Both the position numbers and the translations under genes were made by a program. Under the pieces are notes generated by a model. It saw only the letters and a program-made list of their open reading frames with translations. It was not told the DNA's origin and searched no databases. From Streptomyces filipinensis (GTDB lineage Bacteria > Actinomycetota > Actinomycetes > Streptomycetales > Streptomycetaceae): a stretch of DNA of 64,000 nucleotides. The number at the start of each line of letters is the position of its first letter. Positions within the stretch are counted from its first letter, which is position 1. This document shows, piece after piece, positions 53,176 through 60,440 of this stretch. The stretch spans positions 62,001-126,000 of the forward strand of contig NZ_BMTD01000020.1 in NCBI RefSeq assembly GCF_014649495.1, read 5' to 3'.

Positions 53176-54303
53176 TCAGAGCCAGCCGTTGCGCCGGAAG
53201 CCCCGGTACAGCACCAGACACGCCCCCGCCATGACGGTCATGACCAGCGGATAGCCGAAGCGCCAGTGAAGCTCCGGCATGTGGTCGAAATTCATGCCGT
53301 ACACCCCGCACACCATCGTCGGGACGGCGATCACCGCGGCCCAGGCCGTGATCTTCCGCATGTCCTCGTTCTGTGCGACGGTCACCTGCGCGAGGTGGGC
53401 CTGCAGGATCGAGTTGAGCAGCTCGTCGAACGCCGCGATCTGCTCCTTGGCCCGGATCAGATGGTCGAGCACGTCCCGGAAGTAGGCCTGTATCTCGGGG
53501 GCGATGACCCGTATGGGCCGGGTGGCCAGGTCCTCCACCGGACGGCCCAGCGGCACCGCGGCCCTCTTCAGCTCCAGCAGCTCACGCTTCATCTGGTAGA
53601 TGCGGCCGGGGTCGAGACGGGCGCCGTTCTCCGAGAACACCTCCGTCTCGACCTGGTCGATGTCGGCCTGCACCGCGTCCGTGACGTTCAGGTAGTCGTC
53701 GACGACGTGGTCGGCGATCGCGTGCAGCACCGCCGCCGGTCCCTTGGCGAGCTGGAGCGGGTGCGCCTCCAACTCCTCGCGCAGCGGCCCCAGTGAGCCG
53801 TGCCGGCCGTGTCGTACCGTGATGACGAAGTCCTCGCCGACGAACACCATGATCTCGCCGGTGTCGACCACTTCGCTGGTCGCGGTCAGCTGTTCGTGCT
53901 CCACGTAGCAGACGGTCTTGAACACCGTGAAGAGCGTGTCCCCGTAGTGCTCCAGCTTGGGGCGCTGATGAGCCTCGACGGCGTCCTCCACCGCCAGCGG
54001 ATGCAGGTCGAACAGCTCGGCGATGCCGGCGAACTCACGGTCCGTCGGCTCGTGCAGCCCTAGCCAGACGAACCCCTCGCCGGTCTTGCGTACCATCCGC
54101 ACGGCATCCACCAGGTCCGTGCACTGCGGCACGCGCACGCCGTCCTGGTACGTCACGCAGTTGACCACCGACGAGCCCAGGGGTGACCTGGCGGGATGAC
54201 TGAGGTCGACGCGCGGCCGCCGCCGGGCCAGCCGTGCCACCTTGCGCAGGCCGCCGACCCCGGTCAGCCCCGTGACCTTCCGCAGATTCCCCGCCATGGA
54301 CAT
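53176..54303 (-). CDS. corA: CorA-type magnesium/cobalt transporter
   Basis: Pentameric divalent-cation channel of the inner membrane, 375 residues. A large cytosolic domain (about residues 45-310) is followed by two C-terminal transmembrane helices with the selectivity motif Y-G-M-N-F between them (about residue 338), then a basic end (FRRNGWL). Long helices RIYQMKRELLELKRAAVPLG and HLIRAKEQIAAFDELLNSIL are typical. GAGGAG is about 7 bases before the ATG. Regulation cannot be told; no M-box riboswitch is recognised upstream. Confidence 0.94.
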   Translation of the reverse strand: MSMAGNLRKVTGLTGVGGLRKVARLARRRPRVDLSHPARSPLGSSVVNCVTYQDGVRVPQCTDLVDAVRMVRKTGEGFVWLGLHEPTDREFAGIAELFDLHPLAVEDAVEAHQRPKLEHYGDTLFTVFKTVCYVEHEQLTATSEVVDTGEIMVFVGEDFVITVRHGRHGSLGPLREELEAHPLQLAKGPAAVLHAIADHVVDDYLNVTDAVQADIDQVETEVFSENGARLDPGRIYQMKRELLELKRAAVPLGRPVEDLATRPIRVIAPEIQAYFRDVLDHLIRAKEQIAAFDELLNSILQAHLAQVTVAQNEDMRKITAWAAVIAVPTMVCGVYGMNFDHMPELHWRFGYPLVMTVMAGACLVLYRGFRRNGWL

Positions 54304-54519
54304 CTGGATCTCCTCGCTTGGATCTCCTCACGCAACGCTTTCGCGCCCTGCCCGGCAAGTCTGCCAGCCGAGGGCAAAGCGCGGGTAAGCCTGTGGGAAC
54401 GGAGTGTTCCGCTTGGTGTCCGCCTGTGGACGAAGCGCCGACCGGCGCCTTTCCGGTGCCTTTCGGTGCCTGTCCGGCGCCGGCCTCCGGACAAGCCGGG
54501 TGACTGGGATGATCGCGGC

Positions 54520-55317
54520 ATGACGCCATCCGACGGATACCTCCTGGACAACCGGCAGAACGAGGCGGCACAGCGCTTCGGCGCCTTCGCCGCCCTCTTC
54601 GATCCCACGACGTTCCGGCACATCGAGGCGTTCGGTATCGGGCCCGGCTGGCGCTGCTGGGAGGTCGGGGCCGGCGGCACCTCCGTGGTGTCCTGGCTCG
54701 CCGAGAAGGTGGGTCCCGCCGGCAAGGTCGTCGCGACCGACATCGACACCTCCCGTCTCGCCGCCGACGCCCGCCCGCCGGTGGAGGTACGCGTCCACGA
54801 CGTCGGCGCGGAGGAACCGCCGGGCGAGGGTTTCGACCTGGTCCACGCCCGGCTCGTGCTCGTTCACGTCCGGGACCGGGAGAGGGCGTTGAGGTCCATG
54901 ATCCGGTCCCTGCGGCCCGGCGGTCGGCTGTTGGTGGAGGACGCCGACCCCGCTCTCCAGCCCCTGATCTGCCCCGACGAGTGCGGCCCCGAGCAGAAGC
55001 TGGCCAACCGGCTGCGCCAGGGCTTCCGCAGGCTGCTCGCCGACCGCGGCGCGGATCTGTCGTACGGCCGCAAACTCCTGCGCCTCCTGCGGGAAGCCGG
55101 TCTGCACGGCGTGGAGGCCGACGCCTTCTTCCCGGTGACATCGCCCGCCTGCACCGCTCTTGAGGCCGCGACGGTCCGTCAGGTCCGCGACCGGCTCGTC
55201 ACGGCGGGGCTCGCCACCGACGAGGACATCGACCAGCACCTGGCCAACGTCGAGGCCGGCGGCATGGACCTGCTCACCGCACCGATGATCTCGGCATGGG
55301 GCAGGAAGGAGGGCTAG
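54520..55317 (+). CDS. SAM-dependent methyltransferase (class I)
   Basis: Protein of 265 residues with motif I CWEVGAGGTSVVSWLAEKVG, the acidic residue in VVATDIDTSRL, FDLVHARLVLVHV and RSLRPGGRLLVEDADP. The N-terminus YLLDNRQNEAAQRFGAFAALFDP resembles UbiE-like enzymes of secondary or quinone metabolism. Substrate unknown. No Shine-Dalgarno sequence is present; TGGGAT lies 9 bases before the ATG and might be a -10 of a near-leaderless mRNA. An inverted repeat GGAAC-N5-GTTCC lies at 54396-54410 upstream. Confidence 0.85.
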   Translation: MTPSDGYLLDNRQNEAAQRFGAFAALFDPTTFRHIEAFGIGPGWRCWEVGAGGTSVVSWLAEKVGPAGKVVATDIDTSRLAADARPPVEVRVHDVGAEEPPGEGFDLVHARLVLVHVRDRERALRSMIRSLRPGGRLLVEDADPALQPLICPDECGPEQKLANRLRQGFRRLLADRGADLSYGRKLLRLLREAGLHGVEADAFFPVTSPACTALEAATVRQVRDRLVTAGLATDEDIDQHLANVEAGGMDLLTAPMISAWGRKEG

Positions 55318-55424
55318 GGCCTCTTCCGGATCGCGCCGGCGACCGGACGCACCCGGAAGCCGGCCCGATCCGAAAGAAAGCCCCCCAAGCGGCGGTTGGC
55401 CTCGGGCGTGGCTCGTGCCGCGGG

Positions 55425-56342
55425 CTAGCCCTCGCTCCCCGCCCGCCGTGGTCTGCCTCCCACGCGTTCCACCGCCGCCGCGCCCGCCCGGCAGCCCCGC
55501 GCCGCCGCCTCCTCCGGGGTCGCACCCGTGAGCAGGGCGGCGAGGAACGCGCCGGTGAAGGCGTCACCGGCACCCGTGGTGTCCCGAGGGACCGCGGGTG
55601 CCGCCGGGACCCTGACCGGCGCGCTGCCGGAACGGGCCACCAGCGCGCCGTCCGCGCCCGCCTTGGCCACCACCAGCGGCACGAGACGGCTCAGCTTGGC
55701 CGCCGCGTCCGCCGGATCCGGCAGCCCCGTCAGCAGACACGCCTCGTCCCGGCTGGGCAGCAACACGTCCAGCTCCTCGGCGAACGCCAGGAAGCGGTCC
55801 ACCCCCAGCCGTACCAGGAAGCCCGCCGACGCCGGATCCAGGCTGACCGGCACGCCACGCGCGCGTGCCGCCGCGAGCGCGGTCCTCGCCAGCTCCCGGC
55901 TCGGCTCCGTGAACAGCAAGTAGCCCGACAGGTGCAGCCGGGCGACGCCGTCCAGCAGCCGGTCCGACCAGTCGGCGGGTTCGAGCCGCAGGGACGCCCC
56001 GCTGTCCGTGAGGAACGTACGCTCCGCCGCCGCCCCGGTGTCGACGAGGCAGATCACCGTCCCGGTCGCCGCCGTCGGATCGACCACCAGCCGGGGCCGC
56101 ACCCCGGCCGCGACCAGCTCGCGCTCGTGCCAGGCGGCCGCGTCCGCACCCACCCGGCCGAGCAGTCGTACGTCCGCACAGCCCGCGTGCGCGGCCCAGC
56201 AGGCCACGTTGGCCCCCGCCCCGCCCGGCAGTGTCCGGATCGCGGCGGCCGTGTCGGTGCCGGCCGCGAGCGGCCCCCGGTGCCGGGCGACCACATCCGT
56301 GACCACGTCGCCGACGACCAGCAGGGCCCCGTCCGCGGTCAC
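55425..56342 (-). CDS. psuK: PfkB-family kinase, probable pseudouridine kinase
   Basis: Sugar/nucleoside kinase of 305 residues. The start LLVVGDVVTDVVARH and PGGAGANVACWAA are the N-terminal ribokinase features; the PfkB signature DTTGAGDAFTGAFLAAL holds the catalytic Asp. The GTG start overlaps the TGA of psuG (GTGA), so they are coupled. Pseudouridine kinase phosphorylates pseudouridine to the 5'-phosphate, which PsuG then splits; the assignment as PsuK rests on this pairing. Confidence 0.85.
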   Translation of the reverse strand: MTADGALLVVGDVVTDVVARHRGPLAAGTDTAAAIRTLPGGAGANVACWAAHAGCADVRLLGRVGADAAAWHERELVAAGVRPRLVVDPTAATGTVICLVDTGAAAERTFLTDSGASLRLEPADWSDRLLDGVARLHLSGYLLFTEPSRELARTALAAARARGVPVSLDPASAGFLVRLGVDRFLAFAEELDVLLPSRDEACLLTGLPDPADAAAKLSRLVPLVVAKAGADGALVARSGSAPVRVPAAPAVPRDTTGAGDAFTGAFLAALLTGATPEEAAARGCRAGAAAVERVGGRPRRAGSEG

Positions 56343-57247
56343 TCCCTCGTCCACGCGGTGGCGATCCGCGCCGCCAGCCGTACGTTGCCGCGCACGGCCG
56401 CCAGGTTCGCGCTCAGGGAGGCGCCGTCGGTGTGCCGGACCAGGTAGTCCAGCAGGAACGGGGTCACCGCCTGCCCGGTGACCCCCCGCTCCGCGCAGGC
56501 GCGCAGCGCGTCGGCGAGCACGCGCGCGTGCAACTCCGGGTCGAGCTGCTCGGCCTCGGGCACGGGATGGGCGACGATCAGCGCCGAATCCGGCGCGTCG
56601 AGCGCGTCCTGGGCCCGCATGACGTCCGCGACCTGCTCCGCAGTCTCAAGCGTCCAGTCGACCGGATACCCGGAGTCGGACAGATAGAAGCCGGGGAACC
56701 GGTCCGTGCCGTACCCGGCGACGGCCACGCCCAGCGTCTCCAGCCGCTGCAGGGTCGCCGGCACGTCCAGGATCGACTTCACGCCCGCGCAGACCACCGT
56801 GATCCGGGTGCGCGCCAGCAGACCGAGGTCGGCCGACTCGTCCTGGGTCACCGTCCACTCCCGGTGCACACCACCCAGCCCGCCGGTGGCGAACACCCGC
56901 ACGCCCGCGAGCGCGGCCAGCTGGGCCGTCGCCGACACCGTGGTCGCCCCGCTCGTACCCGCCGCCACGGCGAGCGGCAGATCGCGGTGCCCCAGCTTGC
57001 GGATGCCGTCCTCGTTCGCGACCCGCTCCAGCTGCTCCTTGTCCAGGCCGACACGGGGACGACCGTCGAGCACGGCGATGGTCGCCGGTACGGCGCCCTC
57101 CCGCCGCACCGCGTCCTCCAGCTCCCGCGCCACCTGCAGGTTCCGCGGGCGGGGCAGTCCGTGCGCGATGATCGTGGACTCCAGGGCCACCACCGGCCGC
57201 CGTGCGTCGATCGCTTCCCGGACCTCTTCCGACACCACCAGCACCAC
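56339..57247 (-). CDS. psuG: Pseudouridine-5'-phosphate glycosidase
   Basis: Cleaves the C-C bond of pseudouridine 5'-phosphate to uracil and ribose 5-phosphate. The 302 residues show the family blocks VVALESTIIAHGLPRP, GAVPATIAVLDGRPRVGL, FATGGLGGVHR, VVCAGVKSILDVPATLQRLE and AVTPFLLDYL; the catalytic lysines lie in the G-V-K-S and D-K-E regions. GTG at 57247 is chosen because AGGAGG is 7 bases upstream; it sits in a run of GTG codons. First gene of the psuGK pair. Confidence 0.93.
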   Translation of the reverse strand: MVLVVSEEVREAIDARRPVVALESTIIAHGLPRPRNLQVARELEDAVRREGAVPATIAVLDGRPRVGLDKEQLERVANEDGIRKLGHRDLPLAVAAGTSGATTVSATAQLAALAGVRVFATGGLGGVHREWTVTQDESADLGLLARTRITVVCAGVKSILDVPATLQRLETLGVAVAGYGTDRFPGFYLSDSGYPVDWTLETAEQVADVMRAQDALDAPDSALIVAHPVPEAEQLDPELHARVLADALRACAERGVTGQAVTPFLLDYLVRHTDGASLSANLAAVRGNVRLAARIATAWTRE

Positions 57248-57347
57248 CGCACCGCCTCCTGTCCGTCGGTCCTTTCCCCATCTCTGGCGGGCGTGTGCCG
57301 CCCCTAAACGCTTGCGGGCTGTGGGGGACACCACCAGCCTGGGCCGC

Positions 57348-57779
57348 ATGAGGAAGAACAGCACGCGTCTCGACCACGTCGTCCTGTGGGTGGCCGATCC
57401 GGTCGCCGCGGCCGGCTTCTACCAGGATGCCGTCGGGCTGGAACCCGTGAGAGTCGCCGAGTACGCCGACGGGAAGACGGGCTTCCCCTCCGTGCGCGTC
57501 AACGAGGAGACCCTCCTGGACCTCGTCCCGCTCACCGCCGCCGAGCGCATGGACATGCTGCCCGGCGCCGCGGACGCCGCCGGCCATCCGGTCAACCACG
57601 TCTGCCTGGCCCTGCCCGCCGCCGGCTTCGACCGCCTGCGCGCCCGGCTGGAGGAGCGCGGCGTACCCATGAGCGAGATCGGCCACGACTCGTTCGGCGC
57701 CCGCGGCAAGGCCCTGCGCAACTTCTACTTCCGGGACCCCGACGGCAACGTCTTCGAGGCCCGGCACTACGACGACTAG
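57348..57779 (+). CDS. VOC/glyoxalase-fold protein
   Basis: Protein of 143 residues of the vicinal-oxygen-chelate superfamily: LDHVVLWVADPVAAAGFYQDAVGL at the start, VNHVCLALPAAGFDRLRARLEERG in the second half, and FYFRDPDGNVFEA at the end. His, Glu and other metal ligands are at typical places. It could be a glyoxalase, dioxygenase or antibiotic-resistance-like protein; the reaction cannot be assigned. Convergent with ogt. Confidence 0.88.
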   Translation: MRKNSTRLDHVVLWVADPVAAAGFYQDAVGLEPVRVAEYADGKTGFPSVRVNEETLLDLVPLTAAERMDMLPGAADAAGHPVNHVCLALPAAGFDRLRARLEERGVPMSEIGHDSFGARGKALRNFYFRDPDGNVFEARHYDD

Positions 57780-57806
57780 CCCGAGCGTCAGAACAGCGGC
57801 TCGGGC
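57779..57806. terminator. Hairpin between VOC gene and ogt
   Basis: 8-bp stem GCCCGAGC/GCTCGGGC with a 12-base loop. Its left arm overlaps the VOC stop and its right arm the last ogt codons, so it may end both convergent transcripts. Confidence 0.6.
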
Positions 57807-58342
57807 AGCACGCCCTCCAGGGCCAGCAGCTGCCGCTTGGTCTCCAGTCCGCCCCCGAAGCCGCCGATGCCGCCGTCGCTCTCCACCACCCGGTGGCACG
57901 GCACGACCACCGGCAGCGGATTGGCCCCCATGGCCGCGCCGACCGCCTGAGCCCCGCCCGGCTGCCCGACCCGCCCGGCGAGATCGCCGTACCCGACCAC
58001 CGTGCCGTAGGGCACGCCGGACGCCAGCTCGCGCAGCACCTGCCGGTTGAAACCGGAGATCAGGGACCAGTCCAGCGGCAGGTCGAAGTCGTGCCGCTCG
58101 CCCGCGAAATACGCCCGCAGCTGGCTTGTCGCCTCGGCGAGCGGCGGCGAGTCCGGATCCTCCACGGGCGTGCCGCCCAGCCGTGCCGCCAGCCGCTCCA
58201 GAGCGCGGTCGCGCACCGCGTCCGTGGCATGGAACACCACGTTGACCAGGCCGTCACGGGTCGCCGCCAGCATCAGCGGACCGATGTCCGTGCCCATCAC
58301 GGCCCACGTGACCCGCTGCTCATCCTGCCCGTCGCTGTCCAT
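57788..58342 (-). CDS. ogt: Methylated-DNA--protein-cysteine methyltransferase
   Basis: Suicide enzyme that moves the methyl group from O6-methylguanine to its own cysteine. The 184 residues hold the active-site block NPLPVVVPCHRVV (Cys near residue 150) and the helix-turn-helix region YGTVVGYGDLAGRVG. The C-terminal segment SDGGIGGFGGGLETKRQLLALEG is typical. Residues 1-20 are a short polar lead. ATG at 58342 has no Shine-Dalgarno sequence and lies 6 bases after the -10 of a damage-type promoter. Confidence 0.95.
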   Translation of the reverse strand: MDSDGQDEQRVTWAVMGTDIGPLMLAATRDGLVNVVFHATDAVRDRALERLAARLGGTPVEDPDSPPLAEATSQLRAYFAGERHDFDLPLDWSLISGFNRQVLRELASGVPYGTVVGYGDLAGRVGQPGGAQAVGAAMGANPLPVVVPCHRVVESDGGIGGFGGGLETKRQLLALEGVLPEPLF

Positions 58343-58348
58343 GCGCCC

Positions 58349-58371
58349 ACGGTACGACCCGCCACTGACAA
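58349..58371 (-). promoter_or_regulatory. PafBC/RecA-NDp-type promoter of ogt
   Basis: On the minus strand TTGTCAGTG (58371-58363), 8 bases, TACCGT (58354-58349), then 6 bases to the ATG. Full match to the actinobacterial damage-promoter pattern, in leaderless position. Confidence 0.82.
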
Positions 58372-58383
58372 CGCCCGCCCCGC

Positions 58384-59253
58384 TCAGTGCGAAGCCAGCG
58401 CCTCCCGCACCACGTCGGGCTTGTTCGTGATGATCCCGTCGACGCCGTAGCCCGCGACCCGGCGCGCGGTGGCCGCGTCGTTCACCGTCCAGGCGAACAC
58501 GCCGAGCGGCTTGTCGTGCGGCCCCTTGACGGCGTGGACGGCCGAGACGTACGTCGGGGAGAGCGACCCGTACGAGGGGTTGACGAGATCGGTGAAGGGC
58601 GCGTACTGGCCCAGTTGCGCCACGGTGGGCGAACCGAGGTAGGCGGTGGTGATCGCGGGCCTCAGCTCGTGCACGGTCCGGATGCTGTCGGCGCTGAAGC
58701 TCTGCACGATCAGCCGGCCGAGGTGCTTCGGATCCAGCCAGCCCTCGTTGCCGAGCAGCTTCACGGTCTGCTGCTCGATGCCGGGATACAGCTCCGGGTT
58801 CTTGATCTCCAGGAGCAGTTTCTCGTGGTTGTGCTCGACCTGGCACATGTAGTCCTTCAGCGTCGGCACGCGCGTGCCCGCGTACGCCGGGGAGTACCAG
58901 CTGCCCGCGTCCAGCCGGGCGATCTCGGCGGCGGTGAAGTCCTTCACCTTCCACGGGGCCCGGTCGGGGAAGACCTGCTCGACGTCCGTGGTGCGCTGCA
59001 GGCTGTCGTCGTGGATGACGACCAGCTCGCCGTCCTTGGTGCGCTGCACGTCGTTCTCGACCCAGGTGAAGCCCAGCTGGGCGGCCTTGTCGATCGACGC
59101 CAGCGTGTTCTCCGGAGCGTAGGCGGAGGCACCCCGGTGGGCGATCACCGTGGGCGCGCCCATGTCGCCGGCCCGGGCGTCGGAGGCGGGGCTCGGCAGG
59201 ACCGCCGTCCCCAGGACGGTGGCGGCCGCGGCGGCCACTACGCGCGCGTGCAT
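58384..59253 (-). CDS. glpQ: Secreted glycerophosphodiester phosphodiesterase
   Basis: Extracellular enzyme releasing glycerol 3-phosphate from glycerophosphodiesters or teichoic acids, 289 residues. The signal peptide MHARVVAAAAATVLGTAVL ends near SDARAG. The catalytic HRG is in VIAHRGASAYAPENTLASI; metal ligands lie in ENDVQRTKDGELVVIHDD. The C-terminal AWTVND and GIITNKPD complete the fold. ATG at 59253 is preceded by GAGGAG. Divergent from the MHYT gene. Confidence 0.93.
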   Translation of the reverse strand: MHARVVAAAAATVLGTAVLPSPASDARAGDMGAPTVIAHRGASAYAPENTLASIDKAAQLGFTWVENDVQRTKDGELVVIHDDSLQRTTDVEQVFPDRAPWKVKDFTAAEIARLDAGSWYSPAYAGTRVPTLKDYMCQVEHNHEKLLLEIKNPELYPGIEQQTVKLLGNEGWLDPKHLGRLIVQSFSADSIRTVHELRPAITTAYLGSPTVAQLGQYAPFTDLVNPSYGSLSPTYVSAVHAVKGPHDKPLGVFAWTVNDAATARRVAGYGVDGIITNKPDVVREALASH

Positions 59254-59533
59254 GCAGACTCCTCGCGTCGAGCGAATACCGACAGCAACCAGACTGACAC
59301 CAGACAGCCCCTGGCACGCGGGCGCACGATGGGCACAGAGCGCATGGAGATGTCCAGGTCCGCTCACCAGGACCGCACAACTGAGGCAAGGCCGTGATTC
59401 TTTGCCGGAAAATCGTTCGACCATTCCGGTGGGGGTCATACTCTCTGCGACAACCCTGACCGCCGGCGCGGTCCTGGGCCGGGGGGACAAATCGGGGATT
59501 CCGGGACGCATGAGGGCGGAAGGGCAGCCGCGG
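59254..59533. other. Divergent promoter region of glpQ and the MHYT gene
   Basis: 280 bases with no supported gene. A less GC-rich patch at 59398-59445 (TTTGCCGGAAAATCG then TCATACTCT) is the likely promoter of the MHYT gene. I see no PHO-box-like direct repeats that would mark phosphate control of glpQ. Confidence 0.4.
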
Positions 59534-60400
59534 ATGCAAGGCACGGTCGACGGATTCAGCTACGGGGCCGTCACTCCGTTGGTGGCCTATCTGATGGCCT
59601 GCCTCGGCGGCGCCCTCGGCCTGCGCTGCACCACACGGTCCCTGCTGGTCACGCACTCCTGGCGGCCCGCCTGGCTGGCCCTCGGCTCCGCCGCGATCGG
59701 CTCCGGCATCTGGACCATGCACTTCGTCGCCATGATGGGCTTCACCATCAAGGAGACACCGATCCACTACGACAAGCCGATCACCTACGCGAGCCTCGGC
59801 CTCGCCGTCGTCATGGTCGGTGTCGGGATCTTCATCGTCGGCTACCGGGGCGCCACCGGCACCGCTCTGTTCACCGGAGGCACGATCACCGGTCTGGGCG
59901 TCGCCTCGATGCACTACCTCGGCATGGCGGGCGTGCACTTCCACGGGCGCTTCACCTACGACACGCTCACCGTCGCCGCCTCCGTGGGCATAGCGGTCGT
60001 GGCCGCCACCGCCGCCCTGTGGGCCGCCGGACGTGTCCGGGGCTTCCTGTGGAGCGTGGGGGCGAGCCTCGTCATGGGGCTCGCGGTCAGCGGCATGCAC
60101 TACACCGGCATGGCCGCCCTCGGCGTCCACCTCGACGGCACCCCGCACAGTGCGGGAGGCGCACCCGAGCCGTCCGTGCTCGCACCGATGCTGATCGGCC
60201 CGCTCGCCTTCCTGCTCCTCGCGGGCGTCGTGGTGGTCTTCGACCCGCTGATGGTCACCGGCCGGCCCGTGCGCAGGCCCATCGAGCGCAAACCGGGTGT
60301 CCCGGCCGCCGCCGTCGCCCCCCACCCGGAGCGCCACGCCGCCGCCCCCGAGGTGCGCCGCCCCGAGCGCCAGGTCTCCCGGACCCCGCAGAATCGCTGA
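59534..60400 (+). CDS. MHYT-domain membrane sensor
   Basis: Integral membrane protein of 288 residues with about seven helices. The domain is named for the repeated motif M-H-Y-T, seen here as IWTMHFVAMMGF, VASMHYLGMAGV and VSGMHYTGMAAL. The Met/His pairs are proposed to bind copper and sense gases such as oxygen or nitric oxide. No GGDEF, kinase or other output domain is attached; the C-terminal 55 residues are Pro/Arg/Ala-rich and cytosolic. ATG at 59534 is chosen, with a second ATG at 59510 possible. Confidence 0.85.
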   Translation: MQGTVDGFSYGAVTPLVAYLMACLGGALGLRCTTRSLLVTHSWRPAWLALGSAAIGSGIWTMHFVAMMGFTIKETPIHYDKPITYASLGLAVVMVGVGIFIVGYRGATGTALFTGGTITGLGVASMHYLGMAGVHFHGRFTYDTLTVAASVGIAVVAATAALWAAGRVRGFLWSVGASLVMGLAVSGMHYTGMAALGVHLDGTPHSAGGAPEPSVLAPMLIGPLAFLLLAGVVVVFDPLMVTGRPVRRPIERKPGVPAAAVAPHPERHAAAPEVRRPERQVSRTPQNR

Positions 60401-60410
60401 TCCGGGCCCG

Positions 60411-60433
60411 TTGTCAGTGCGGGGTCGTACGGT
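60411..60433 (+). promoter_or_regulatory. PafBC/RecA-NDp-type promoter of uvrB
   Basis: TTGTCAGTG at 60411-60419, 8 bases, TACGGT at 60428-60433, then 7 bases to the ATG at 60441. Exact fit to the known pattern. It replaces a LexA box, none of which is seen here, and predicts a leaderless uvrB mRNA. Confidence 0.85.
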
Positions 60434-60440
60434 GGATGAC

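Noticed and set aside
59285..59310. TGTCAGTC on the minus strand upstream of glpQ
   Set aside because: The last base of the element differs and there is no -10 at 8 bases; the gene has its own GAGGAG ribosome site and is not a repair gene.
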